Source: Pseudomonadota bacterium
GTDB taxonomy: Bacteria; Myxococcota_A; UBA9160; SZUA-336
Length of the DNA stretch: 64,000 nucleotides
Assembly: GCA_003247575.1 (NCBI GenBank)
Contig: QJZC01000051.1
Location: 1-64,000 of the forward strand
Reading direction: 5' to 3'
A program made the translations under genes and the position numbers. Shown here in pieces: positions 35,455 through 43,731 of this stretch. Within the stretch, counting starts at the first letter, position 1; the number at the start of each line of letters is the position of its first letter. The notes under the pieces were generated by a model. That model was given only the letters and a program-made list of their open reading frames with translations, was not told where the DNA came from and searched no databases.

Positions 35455-36966
35455 CTACTGGGTCTCGTCCTCCCACAGAGCGCGAAGATCGCGGAGTGGA
35501 TCGCTCTCGAGCGAGACGTGCTCATCGAAGACCATGGTCGGCCGCGTCTCCGGATCGAAGGCCGGCCACTCGGGGATCCCCGCATGGCTGGGGTTCCCCG
35601 AACGTGCAAACGCAACCCACGCTCTGGAATAGCGCTCGGCCAGCGTGTGCATCGCCGGCGAATCCCCGACCATCGCGCCACGCGTGTTGTTGAAGGTCAG
35701 ACCGACATCGACCCCATGGATCGCACCGAGCTGCCCATCCATGGCGGGCGACGGCCAAGTGAAGAGGTAAAGATAGGCTGGCGCTCTGCCCAGAGCCGCC
35801 TTGCGTTCGGCCATCGTGCTGGCCGCGCGACGCGCGCCACGATCGGTCAGCATGCGCGCCTGAAGCAGGTGCGCCGGTGCCTCCGGATAGTGTTTGCGAT
35901 AGGCCTCCACGATCCGTTGTGCGCGTGCACCGAACGTCTTCTCGCACCAGCCGACGAGGCCGGGGTCTTCCAGACGCCGCCCCGTCCGAATGCCGCTGTC
36001 GTCGAGGGTGGTCCCAATGATCATCGGAATGTCCGCAGACAGCTCTGGAGCCTTCGGATCGAATGGATGCGTCGGCAACGTCGTGCCGTCGACTACCGGC
36101 CAGAAGACGTTGCGCGGATCCTTGCGAGCGATTGCACCCTGCGCCTCGATGAGCCTATCGATCGGAACCTGCTGAAGCGCTTCGGCCGCCCGTTCGCGCT
36201 CGATCCCGAGATGGGCCAGTAGGGCCTCCGCGGAGCGCATCGATCCCTTGCGCTGAGCCATTCGAAGTGCCGAGCCACTCTGCACGCCCGCGCGATGAAA
36301 CAGCCCCCGCGCTGCCGGCATGGCCAGCAGGACCGCTGTCTTCGCACCACCTCCGCTCTGCCCGAACGCGGTCACGTTGGACGGATCGCCTCCGAAGCGC
36401 TCGATATTGTCGCGTACCCACTCGAGTGCAGCGACGAGATCGAGCATCCCCACTCCGCCGGACCGCGCGAACTCCTCGGGCGCACCCAGGTCGGCGAGAT
36501 TGAGAGAACCCAGCACGCCAATCCGGTGGTTCATCGTTACGACGACGACATCACCCGTACGCGCGAGCGGATCTCCGTTGTAGCCTGCCATTGAACCAGA
36601 ACCGCTGGTGAACCCGCCGCCATGGATCGAGAAGAGCACGGGTCGGCGCGCACCGTCGAGCGCGGGCGTCCAGACGTTCAGTACGAGGCAGTCCTCACCC
36701 ATCGGAGGCTGTCTATCCCATCCGATGAGGCGCGCGTAGCCACCCTCGGCCTTTGTCTGAGGAGCAGTCGCGCCGAATTCCAGCGCATCGCGCACGCCCG
36801 TCCAGGACGCAGGCGGAGTAGGCGGCCGAAAGCGTCCCCTGCCCGCGGTCGAGCCGCCATACGGAATTCCCTTGAACACTTTGATGCCGCTCTTGTCGAC
36901 ACCGCGAAGCCGCCCGTAGCTCGTCTCGACCTCTACGAAGCCCCGCTCCTCCAAGGCGTTCGACAT
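35455..36966 (-). CDS. Type-B carboxylesterase
   Basis: A 503-aa esterase/lipase family protein. Typical order: VFKGIPYGGSTAG, GEDCLVLNVWTP, oxyanion hole SIHGGGFTSGSG, the NHRIGVLGSL block, the nucleophile in TAFGQSGGGAKT, and His in AIHGVDVGLTF. The acid position is IIGTTLDDSG, with Asp where Glu is common. No signal peptide is visible, so it is probably cytoplasmic. ATG 36966 follows GGAGGA; the frame upstream is Arg-rich and not family-like. Confidence 0.92.
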   Translation of the reverse strand: MSNALEERGFVEVETSYGRLRGVDKSGIKVFKGIPYGGSTAGRGRFRPPTPPASWTGVRDALEFGATAPQTKAEGGYARLIGWDRQPPMGEDCLVLNVWTPALDGARRPVLFSIHGGGFTSGSGSMAGYNGDPLARTGDVVVVTMNHRIGVLGSLNLADLGAPEEFARSGGVGMLDLVAALEWVRDNIERFGGDPSNVTAFGQSGGGAKTAVLLAMPAARGLFHRAGVQSGSALRMAQRKGSMRSAEALLAHLGIERERAAEALQQVPIDRLIEAQGAIARKDPRNVFWPVVDGTTLPTHPFDPKAPELSADIPMIIGTTLDDSGIRTGRRLEDPGLVGWCEKTFGARAQRIVEAYRKHYPEAPAHLLQARMLTDRGARRAASTMAERKAALGRAPAYLYLFTWPSPAMDGQLGAIHGVDVGLTFNNTRGAMVGDSPAMHTLAERYSRAWVAFARSGNPSHAGIPEWPAFDPETRPTMVFDEHVSLESDPLRDLRALWEDETQ

Positions 36967-37433
36967 CCTCTGGTCCTCCACCCGTGCTCGTCGCCATACT
37001 TCGACACGCACGCGCCGATGCTCGATCCGACAGCGCACAGCGCGTGAACCCAAGTCCCTTCAACCGAAATACAGTCCCGATAGCTGAATTACAAGCGCGA
37101 AGGGACCGAGTCGCGAATCTCGACTCGGCGGGGCGGTGTCCCCTCGGGCACAACGAAGCACCGCGCTTCCAGCGCTCGAGCGGCACGAGACATCGCTCGG
37201 ACGCGGAAATACGAAGGATTCGCGGCAGCAGACGTCACCGAACAAGCGGCGTTCAAGCGAAAGACACGCTTTCACCAAGGTCGACCACGGAGATCGCTCC
37301 GATCCCGTGCATGGGGCGCAGGCACGAGGCCGACCTTCTCCGGGATCGTGATTTGCTTTCTCTATCCCAGCGCAACGATCGCGCCTCACCAGTGCCGCGC
37401 GCAGGGGATCGAGAAGAGTCCCTCAAGGGGCCG
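36967..37433. other. Intergenic region, nothing recognised
   Basis: 467 bases; the open frames on both strands lack ribosome sites and family features, and I see no strong repeats or hairpins. Confidence 0.5.
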
Positions 37434-37670
37434 TCAAGCGCCGCCCGGCGGCGCCCCGGCCATCAGTATCTCGGCTCGTTGGCGCTTGGTAGCCTCGTCG
37501 TCGACCTCGAAGACCTGGCCTCCGAGCTCTCCACGAAAGACGACACCAAATCGCCAGCGAGCAAGCTCGAGCGAGAGTCGGCCCGCGACGACCTGCTTCA
37601 GCACGGCGCCGGGCTCCTTCTGTAGATCAGCCACTGCCTCGTCGTCCAGAATCGACTCCGGAAACCTCAC
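37434..37670 (-). CDS. Small hypothetical protein
   Basis: A 78-aa soluble protein (RFPESILDDEAVADLQKEPG at the start; a GVVFRGELGGQVFEVDDEA segment later) not recognised. The evidence for a gene is the AGGAGGT ribosome site nine bases before the GTG start. Acidic N-terminus; no cysteines or membrane segments. A lipoprotein gene lies 70 bases upstream on the same strand. Confidence 0.55.
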   Translation of the reverse strand: MRFPESILDDEAVADLQKEPGAVLKQVVAGRLSLELARWRFGVVFRGELGGQVFEVDDEATKRQRAEILMAGAPPGGA

Positions 37671-37740
37671 GACGCCCGACCTCCTACTTCAATCTGCCGC
37701 GGGTCCTCCATCTGAGGCAGGTCCCGATTGCGCAGCACGA

Positions 37741-38133
37741 CTACTGCGCAGAGCAGCGACAATCGCACAAACCGAGCGCCCGACCGAGCCATCCCTCACC
37801 GGCCTGGGGCTCGGGCCGCATCTCCGGTGGCACACTTGCGTACCCCGACTCATACGCGCGATCGAGCGAAGCCGCGGAGGCCGCTGGGCAGGTCTCGGCG
37901 TAGTTCGGCATTGGGCGCAGGCCGCGCTGCGCGTCGGAAATTCCTGCCTGTGAAGCCGCGCCAGGCGTGCAGCGGCGCCCCACATCGACCGACGTCATCC
38001 AGGCACAGCCCGAGCTGAGACAGAGTGATGCGATTAGCCACACGAGTCCGCGTGGTGCGGCGAATCGCCCTACCCCACCCCCATCGATGGACCATGAAGT
38101 CAGGGATGACCGCCCGGTTTCCAGTTGCTGCAT
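37741..38133 (-). CDS. Putative small lipoprotein
   Basis: A 130-aa product with a hydrophobic segment ending in a lipobox, VWLIASLCLSSGC (lipidated Cys about 43). The remainder has several cysteines (GRRCTPG, AETCPAAS, LCDCRC) and ends CRCSAQ. The n-region of about 28 residues is long for a lipoprotein, so the real start could be a later codon. ATG 38133 has GGGAG nine bases upstream. Not recognised. Confidence 0.45.
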   Translation of the reverse strand: MQQLETGRSSLTSWSIDGGGVGRFAAPRGLVWLIASLCLSSGCAWMTSVDVGRRCTPGAASQAGISDAQRGLRPMPNYAETCPAASAASLDRAYESGYASVPPEMRPEPQAGEGWLGRALGLCDCRCSAQ

Positions 38134-38323
38134 GCGTAGTTTCTCCCAAAGTCGCCAGATCGGCCCCATTGCTGGAGCCTAAACAACGCAAGCATCGTAC
38201 CCATTCGACTCATCAGGCCAGGTGCCACACCGAGCCCACATCTCCAGCACGCCCGCTTGCACGAGCGCGCCGACCGATCGATACTGGCCTGCCGGTCTGG
38301 GCGGCCAGGTCCATGGGGAGAAG

Positions 38324-38932
38324 ATGCGATTCGAGATGCTTCGAGCGGCTGGCATCGCGGCCTCGTTCCTGCTGCCGAGCGCACCGCTCGGTGCCACAGA
38401 AACAGATGCACTCACAGAAGCAGATGCACTGGCGGGGGAGCTGGCGCAGCAATGCGCGTCCTGCCACGGCGAGAAGGGGATCTCGCTCGTCGAGGGAGTT
38501 CCATCACTAGCCGGTCAACCGGAAGCGTACCTCACGAGGCAGCTCGACCGCTTTCGCGCAGGTCAGCGCAGCTCAACGACCATGCAGCCCATCGCCAGTC
38601 GTCTCTCGGAGAGCCAGACGACAGCCCTGGCGAAACACTACGCTCGCATGCCCGTCCCTCAGATCCCGAATCCTGCCGACTCCGAGCTCATGGCCAAGGG
38701 ACAGACGCTGGCTGCAAGTCGCGTATGCGACGGTTGCCACAGAGGCGGAGCAGCCACGCATGAACTGGTTCCCAGGCTCGCCGGCCAGCGAGAAGACTAT
38801 CTCCGGGCAGCTCTGTTCGCTTATCGCGACCGCGAGCGCGCGAGTCCCGAAGGCGTGATGGCAGCGGCGACCGATCGCATGCCCGACGAACACATCCGCG
38901 CCTTGGCCCACTTCTTTTCGCACCTCCCCTGA
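38324..38932 (+). CDS. Di-heme cytochrome c (c4-like)
   Basis: A 202-aa exported protein with signal peptide (1-24) and two heme-binding motifs, CASCH (about 44-48) and CDGCH (about 137-141), in two repeated ~90-residue domains, each with a GQ.Y.L..QL-like helix (GQPEAYLTRQLDRFRAGQRS; GQREDYLRAALFAYRDRERA). This is the cytochrome c4 arrangement, a periplasmic electron carrier. ATG 38324 follows GGGGAGAAG. The mature N-terminus carries an 18-bp tandem duplication. Confidence 0.9.
   Translation: MRFEMLRAAGIAASFLLPSAPLGATETDALTEADALAGELAQQCASCHGEKGISLVEGVPSLAGQPEAYLTRQLDRFRAGQRSSTTMQPIASRLSESQTTALAKHYARMPVPQIPNPADSELMAKGQTLAASRVCDGCHRGGAATHELVPRLAGQREDYLRAALFAYRDRERASPEGVMAAATDRMPDEHIRALAHFFSHLP
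38396..38431. repeat. 18-bp in-frame tandem duplication
   Basis: ACAGAAACAGATGCACTC (38396-38413) is followed by ACAGAAGCAGATGCACTG; it duplicates six residues at the mature N-terminus of the cytochrome. Confidence 0.75.
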
Positions 38933-39017
38933 CACGAGACACGCGAGCCGGTTGGATCGAATCCCCGGACGGCTCCAATCCCCGGACGATTGGAACACCC
39001 GGCCCCAAGGACTCTGC

Positions 39018-39023
39018 TAGACT
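39018..39023 (+). promoter_or_regulatory. -10-like box giving a leaderless start
   Basis: TAGACT ends seven bases before ATG 39031. Confidence 0.4.
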
Positions 39024-39030
39024 AGCCCGC

Positions 39031-39354
39031 ATGGAAGCAGCCGTTTCTCGCTTTGCGAAGATCCTAGGCGCCAGCGAGACCGAGGTCTCCGGGCACGATA
39101 TCCGCTTCTCTGTCGACGGCGCCAAGGGTGATCGCCTACGTGCTTCGTTCGAGGGAGACCCCCAGCGCTTCATGGCCGTGTTGATCGATGCCGCAGGAGT
39201 CACGCGCGCAACTCTCGACGTCGCGCCGGTCAGCCACATCGAAGAAGACACCACGGCTCCAGGACGAGTGGTGCTTCACGTAGGACGCACACTGGTCCGC
39301 ATCGACAGCCAGCCCACTCTCGCCATCGAGATGGCCTCGAAGGAAGGTAGCTAG
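39031..39354 (+). CDS. Hypothetical protein
   Basis: A 107-aa soluble protein, not recognised. Alternating hydrophobic strands (HDIRFSVDG, RATLDVAPVSHIE, RVVLHVGRTLVRI) suggest a small alpha/beta fold. Good codon use, a leaderless-type promoter and a strong terminator hairpin after it support a real gene transcribed alone. Confidence 0.65.
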   Translation: MEAAVSRFAKILGASETEVSGHDIRFSVDGAKGDRLRASFEGDPQRFMAVLIDAAGVTRATLDVAPVSHIEEDTTAPGRVVLHVGRTLVRIDSQPTLAIEMASKEGS

Positions 39355-39378
39355 CAGTCCGAAGCAACCGCAGTTTCG

Positions 39379-39416
39379 CGCCGAGCGCAGACGCGAGAAC
39401 GCACCTGCGCTCGGCG
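39379..39416. terminator. Bidirectional terminator hairpin
   Basis: CGCCGAGCGCAG (39379-39390) pairs perfectly with CTGCGCTCGGCG (39405-39416): 12 bp, 14-base loop. It sits in the 70-base gap between convergent genes. No U-tract. Confidence 0.6.
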
Positions 39417-39424
39417 AGCAAGCT

Positions 39425-40399
39425 CTAAGCTCTTCGACGACCGCTCGGACGCGAGGCGTCGGACAGCTGCTTGATCGTCTCCTGGGGAAGCCGCAGCTCG
39501 AATCCAGCCAGGCACTCCTCCTGCTGCTCGAACGTGCGCGGTCCGATAATCACCGACGTGACTCCTCTGCGGCTCGAACACCAGGCGATGCTCACCGCAC
39601 TCGGACTCGCCCCCAGCTCGGCCGCTGCCGTCTTCACGGCATCGACGATGTCGAAGTTTCGTTCGGTGAGAATCCACTCTGCCATGCGCGCGCGTCCCGC
39701 GCGACCGTAGCGGGAGTCCTCTGTTGGGGCTGAACCTCGCTCGTACTTACCCGTGAGCATCCCCCCACCCAGCGGACTGTAGACCAAGGTGCCGAGTCCA
39801 TGACGCTGACATGCCGGCAGGACATCTGTCTCGATATCGCGCGAGAGCAGCGAATAACGCGGCTGTAGCGAGACGAAGGGCGTTCCATTCTGTCGAGCCG
39901 CAGCCCATTGCGCCTCGACGATCTGGCTTCCCGTGTAGTTCGAACAGCCGATATAGCGCACCTTGCCAGAGCGAACGAAGCCGTCGAGGGTGGCCATCGT
40001 CTCCTCGATCGGCGTATCCGGGTCCCACGCGTGCATCTGATAGAGATCGATGTAGTCCGTTCCCAAGCGCTTCAAACTCGCCTCGAGAGCTCGCGTCAAG
40101 TGCACGCGGGACGTACCCATATCGTTCGGACCTCGCCCCTGTGGACCGCGAGCCTTGGTCGCCAGCACGACCGAGTGCCGTTTCTCGCGGATCGCCTTCC
40201 CGACGATTCGCTCGGAGTCTCCCGCCGTATACACGTTGGCCGTGTCTATGAAGTTGTTTCCGCGTTCGACAAATCCATCGATGATGCGCCGAGCTTCCTT
40301 CTCGTCGCAGGGTGCCCCATGAGAAAGTCCGAAGTTCATCGCTCCGAGACAAGCCCGACTGACCTTCAAGCCCGAGTGTCCGAGATTCCGATACTCCAC
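39425..40399 (-). CDS. Aldo/keto reductase
   Basis: A 324-aa NADP-dependent oxidoreductase of the AKR barrel fold. Active-site residues are visible: Asp and Tyr in NFIDTANVYTAGDSE, Lys in VLATKAR, His in LYQMHAWD; cofactor motif TSVIIGPRTFEQ near the end. The start is GTG 40399 with GGAGGG seven bases upstream. It is 94 bases after the HflC-like gene on the same strand and may belong to that operon. Substrate unknown. Confidence 0.92.
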   Translation of the reverse strand: MEYRNLGHSGLKVSRACLGAMNFGLSHGAPCDEKEARRIIDGFVERGNNFIDTANVYTAGDSERIVGKAIREKRHSVVLATKARGPQGRGPNDMGTSRVHLTRALEASLKRLGTDYIDLYQMHAWDPDTPIEETMATLDGFVRSGKVRYIGCSNYTGSQIVEAQWAAARQNGTPFVSLQPRYSLLSRDIETDVLPACQRHGLGTLVYSPLGGGMLTGKYERGSAPTEDSRYGRAGRARMAEWILTERNFDIVDAVKTAAAELGASPSAVSIAWCSSRRGVTSVIIGPRTFEQQEECLAGFELRLPQETIKQLSDASRPSGRRRA

Positions 40400-40493
40400 C
40401 TAGCGTCCCTCCTGTGCGCGGTACCACCGCAGCGAAGGACGATTTCATCACATATGATCGACAAAATCAGCGCGTGTGCAGAATCACCCTGAA

Positions 40494-41411
40494 TCAGCTC
40501 CCGCCACTGGACACAGCGTCCCCTCGGGGAGACCCGCCGAGCTCCACGATGTAGGAAGCCCCCGCAGGGAGCCACTCGACTGGAGCGTTGGACTCGAGCA
40601 GCTGCTGCGTCTCCATCACCTCGAGCACGGCGCCCAAGATCTCCGAATCGGACCGGCCAATCTCGTTCAAGGCTCTTCCGACCACCGCCGGCCGGGTCGA
40701 CGATGCTTCCGCCATCTTCTGCGAGACCTTGTTGGCCGTCTCGCTCTTGATCAAACCCACCCGGTTCTCTCCATCCTGCTTCATCGCGCTCGTCACTTGG
40801 ACCAGGCGCTTCACGACCTTGTCGGTGATGTTCTCGACCATGAGCTGGTCCGTGAACTCGACCTTGCGAATGTAGACTGATCCCAGGGCATAGCCCCACT
40901 TCTCGGACAGGGGGGACACCGTATGCCTCACGGTGCGACTGAGGCTGTGCCGATCCTCCAGCATCTTCTCCATCTCGAGATTCGAGAGCACCGAGACCGT
41001 CGCACTGGCGACATTGGCTTGCAGCGAGCCATCGGGGTTCGAGTTTTGAAACAAGAAGGCCACGGGATCCCGTACCTGCATTTCGTACCAGACACCCACT
41101 CCCATCGGAGTCCCCTCCTCGGAGTTCACCATCTGACTCCGGAGATAGTGCTGACGCAGCGCAGTTCCGACCGTGTAGCGCTTTCCGAAGAAAGGCAGGA
41201 GCAGAGCTCGGATACCGAAGCGCCGGACTGGAAAGTGCAAGCCCGCCTCATCCAGCTTCCCGACCACACGGCCGAACAATGTGTACACCTGAGCTTCACG
41301 CTCGTTCACGATCGCGTACAGGCCGAAGGCACGGGCAAGCGAGAGAAACAATGGAAGCGTGATCAGCCCAGCGAAGAAGGCGACGAACGTCAGGAGTCCG
41401 AACTCAGACAT
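40494..41411 (-). CDS. SPFH/Band 7 protein, HflC-like
   Basis: A 305-aa membrane-anchored protein: one N-terminal helix (about 5-25) then an SPFH domain (about 30-220; IVNEREAQVYTLFGRVVGKL, GVWYEMQVRDPVAFLF) and a helical tail rich in Glu/Lys. In the family HflK and HflC form a large cage around the FtsH protease. ATG 41411 follows GGGAGGG and overlaps the upstream gene by eight bases. The gene order (longer HflK-like first) is as in the classic pair. Confidence 0.8.
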   Translation of the reverse strand: MSEFGLLTFVAFFAGLITLPLFLSLARAFGLYAIVNEREAQVYTLFGRVVGKLDEAGLHFPVRRFGIRALLLPFFGKRYTVGTALRQHYLRSQMVNSEEGTPMGVGVWYEMQVRDPVAFLFQNSNPDGSLQANVASATVSVLSNLEMEKMLEDRHSLSRTVRHTVSPLSEKWGYALGSVYIRKVEFTDQLMVENITDKVVKRLVQVTSAMKQDGENRVGLIKSETANKVSQKMAEASSTRPAVVGRALNEIGRSDSEILGAVLEVMETQQLLESNAPVEWLPAGASYIVELGGSPRGDAVSSGGS

Positions 41412-42588
41412 GTGCCCTCCCAGTGCGAGCATCCCCGTTCGCTTCGGCCGAGAATACGATACGTGAGGTCTTCGAGAGCAGCCCCAGCCGCATGTTCCGT
41501 AGGTACGCCGCGACTCCCGCCGATCCTGCCTCGAGCTTGATGTCGGACAAGGTACGCGCAAGCTCACGCAATGGGGCGACCTCGGCCTGCGCATTGTTGC
41601 TCGCGATCTCGACGGCTCGCTGGCTCATCGTGATCTGCTGCTCCGCATCCGCACGCGCAGTGCTGATGTCTGCAGCCACCTGATTGCGTGTGCTGTTGAT
41701 CGCCGACAACGCACGATCGACCTCTCGAGGCGGGTCGATCTCCGTGATCAGTGCTGCGTCGAGCTCGATGCCATAGCGGCCGAGAGCCGAACGACACTGC
41801 TCCTCCATGTACTGATTGAGCAGCGGGAGGTTCTTGCGCAGGTCATTGATCGAGACCCCCTCCGAGAGATCGACGGACGCACTGCCGAGTTCTCCGTCAG
41901 CTCCCGCAAGTCCTTCTCCACGCGGATCTACGAAGTTGGCGATTCGCTCTCGCAGTACGGAGACGAAATAACCCATCACATGCTCGAGTGGACTTTCGAC
42001 CCCGAACAGGTAGGCGTACAGATTGGATTCACTCACTCGATAGCGAATCTGCCCATTCACCCCAGTCGTGAGATTGTCCTTCGTAACCGCTTCGATCGTG
42101 GCCTGCTCCTTCGTAGGATCCCAGGTCAACGGAACGGCCTGTGTGGCTACCGACACAGAACGTACTTGCTGCCAGGGCCACTTGAAGTACGGCCCACCCG
42201 GTCCGACTACGCGCACGGCTGGGTAGCGATAGCGTTCGCGTTCGTCTTCGGACAGGTCCACCAGAGACTCGGCTGCATCGGAGAGCCGCAAAGCACGCCC
42301 GAAGCTCGTGATCACCGCGCGCTCATCCGGAGCCACGGTGTAGAACCCAGACACGACACATTTGAACAGGAAATAGATTGCGAGCCCCGCAATGAATGCG
42401 ATCGGTAGCATACCCAACCTCCCAACGAGCTGGCCCGTGGTGGACCGTCGCCGCCCCGCACTCGATTCTGCACGCAGATCACTGTAGTCTTTCGAGACGC
42501 GGGAGGCAGCTCTCCGAACGCGACGCGATCTGTTCGAACTCGGCGCAGGCGGCGCTGGTCCATCGACAGTCGTCGCAGCCGTTCTCAA
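41404..42588 (-). CDS. SPFH/Band 7 protein, HflK-like
   Basis: A 394-aa protein with a basic, Arg/Ser-rich cytoplasmic N-terminus (1-57), a membrane helix (about 59-80, MLPIAFIAGLAIYFLFKCVV), and an SPFH domain (FYTVAPDERAVITSFGRALR, GPGGPYFKWPWQQVRSV, VNGQIRYRVSESN), followed by an Ala/Gln/Glu-rich coiled coil. The start is TTG 42588; ATG 42414, at the membrane helix, is an alternative. It pairs with the HflC-like gene. Confidence 0.8.
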   Translation of the reverse strand: MRTAATTVDGPAPPAPSSNRSRRVRRAASRVSKDYSDLRAESSAGRRRSTTGQLVGRLGMLPIAFIAGLAIYFLFKCVVSGFYTVAPDERAVITSFGRALRLSDAAESLVDLSEDERERYRYPAVRVVGPGGPYFKWPWQQVRSVSVATQAVPLTWDPTKEQATIEAVTKDNLTTGVNGQIRYRVSESNLYAYLFGVESPLEHVMGYFVSVLRERIANFVDPRGEGLAGADGELGSASVDLSEGVSINDLRKNLPLLNQYMEEQCRSALGRYGIELDAALITEIDPPREVDRALSAINSTRNQVAADISTARADAEQQITMSQRAVEIASNNAQAEVAPLRELARTLSDIKLEAGSAGVAAYLRNMRLGLLSKTSRIVFSAEANGDARTGRAHV

Positions 42589-42741
42589 GAAGCGACATCC
42601 GCATCTGCGCTACGCACTGTCCGATCTCCATCCAAGCCTCGATGCATGGGCGATTCGCAAGCGAGAGGAGCCATCACTCGAGTGGAAGTAGCCGCTTCGC
42701 CGGAATGTCGATTCAAAGCGGGCTGGGTTTCGGCGGTGTGG

Positions 42742-42747
42742 TAGGAT
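42742..42747 (+). promoter_or_regulatory. -10-like box giving a leaderless start
   Basis: TAGGAT ends seven bases before ATG 42755. Confidence 0.4.
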
Positions 42748-42754
42748 GCGCCCT

Positions 42755-43687
42755 ATGAATCGCATCTGCCTGCACAACTATGCCGCCTCGCCCTTCGCCG
42801 AGAAGGGCCGCCTCCTGCTCTCGTTCAAGCGCCTCCCGTGGGCCTGGGTCGAAGTACCGAACGTCCTTCCCAAGCCCGACCTGGTCGCACTGACGGGTGG
42901 ATACCGCAAGACCCCGGTGATGCAGATCGGGCGCGATATCTACTGCGATACGCGCATCATGCAGCTCTATCTCGAGAAGCTTCAGCCCGAACCATCGTAC
43001 TTCGTTCCAGGTCAGGAAGGGCTGAGCCTCGAGCTGTCGTCCTGGGCCGACACGACCTGGTTTCGCACGATCGTCTCGCTGTGCTTCTCGGAACGGGGTT
43101 TCGAGTCCTTTCGCCAGCGCATGAGCCCCGAGCAACTCGAGGCGCTCGTGGCCGACCGCAGGGCACTCCGAGGCGGAGCACCGCTTCCAGCGTTCGAATC
43201 CGCTTACATGGCATTTCGCAGCTATGCGCGCAACCTCGATGCGCAGCTCGCGAAGAGTTCCTACTTGCTCGGGGACCGGCTCTCACTGGTCGACCTGTCG
43301 CACTATCATCCGCTGTTTCTCCTGGGCAACGTCCCGACCGTTGCAGTCGAACTCGACCCTTATCCTCACGTGCGTGCATGGGTCGAGCGCATTCGTGAGC
43401 TCGGGTGGGGCGACTACGAGCCGATGACGGGGGAGGCTGCCATTGCGCTGGCCGAGTCCTCGGACAGCTGGACGGACCCGATCGATCCCGAGCCGCTGCC
43501 GCTCCCTCACGTCGAGCTGGGCGATCAGGTCACCGTCGCCCCGACCGATTCGGGAACCGGGGACGGTGTGACCGGAGAGCTAGTGATCGCCAGTGCGAAC
43601 GAGATCGCGGTGCGACGCAGCGACCCGCGCGCAGGCCAGATCACCGTCCACTTTCCCACGGTCGATTTCTCGGTAGTCGCCGCCTAG
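42755..43687 (+). CDS. Glutathione S-transferase-like protein with extra C-terminal domain
   Basis: A 310-aa soluble protein. The N-terminus (about 1-85) is a GST thioredoxin-like domain (ICLHNYAASPFAEKGRLLL, GGYRKTPVMQIG, CDTRIMQLYLE). An all-helical GST_C-like domain follows (about 90-225; SYLLGDRLSLVDLSHYHPLF). Residues about 245-310 form an additional beta-rich piece (VELGDQVTVAPTD, GELVIASANEIAVRR, ITVHFPTVDFSVV), which is unusual for a GST. It is too long for maleylacetoacetate isomerase. A leaderless start is likely; ATG 42746 is an alternative. Confidence 0.8.
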   Translation: MNRICLHNYAASPFAEKGRLLLSFKRLPWAWVEVPNVLPKPDLVALTGGYRKTPVMQIGRDIYCDTRIMQLYLEKLQPEPSYFVPGQEGLSLELSSWADTTWFRTIVSLCFSERGFESFRQRMSPEQLEALVADRRALRGGAPLPAFESAYMAFRSYARNLDAQLAKSSYLLGDRLSLVDLSHYHPLFLLGNVPTVAVELDPYPHVRAWVERIRELGWGDYEPMTGEAAIALAESSDSWTDPIDPEPLPLPHVELGDQVTVAPTDSGTGDGVTGELVIASANEIAVRRSDPRAGQITVHFPTVDFSVVAA

Positions 43688-43696
43688 CACGAGACC

Positions 43697-43710
43697 ATCG
43701 GCGCGCCGAT
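43697..43710. terminator. Palindrome between convergent genes
   Basis: ATCGGCGCGCCGAT is a perfect 14-base palindrome in the 44-base gap between convergent gene ends. It could form a short stem with a tight loop; weak as a terminator. Confidence 0.3.
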
Positions 43711-43731
43711 CCGGCGTGGTTCTCCAGTTCC

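Noticed and set aside
42755..43687. GST-like gene as maleylacetoacetate isomerase for the homogentisate pathway
   Set aside because: At 310 aa it is ~100 residues too long, its N-terminus lacks the zeta-class SSCx[WH] motif, and it is 38 kb away.
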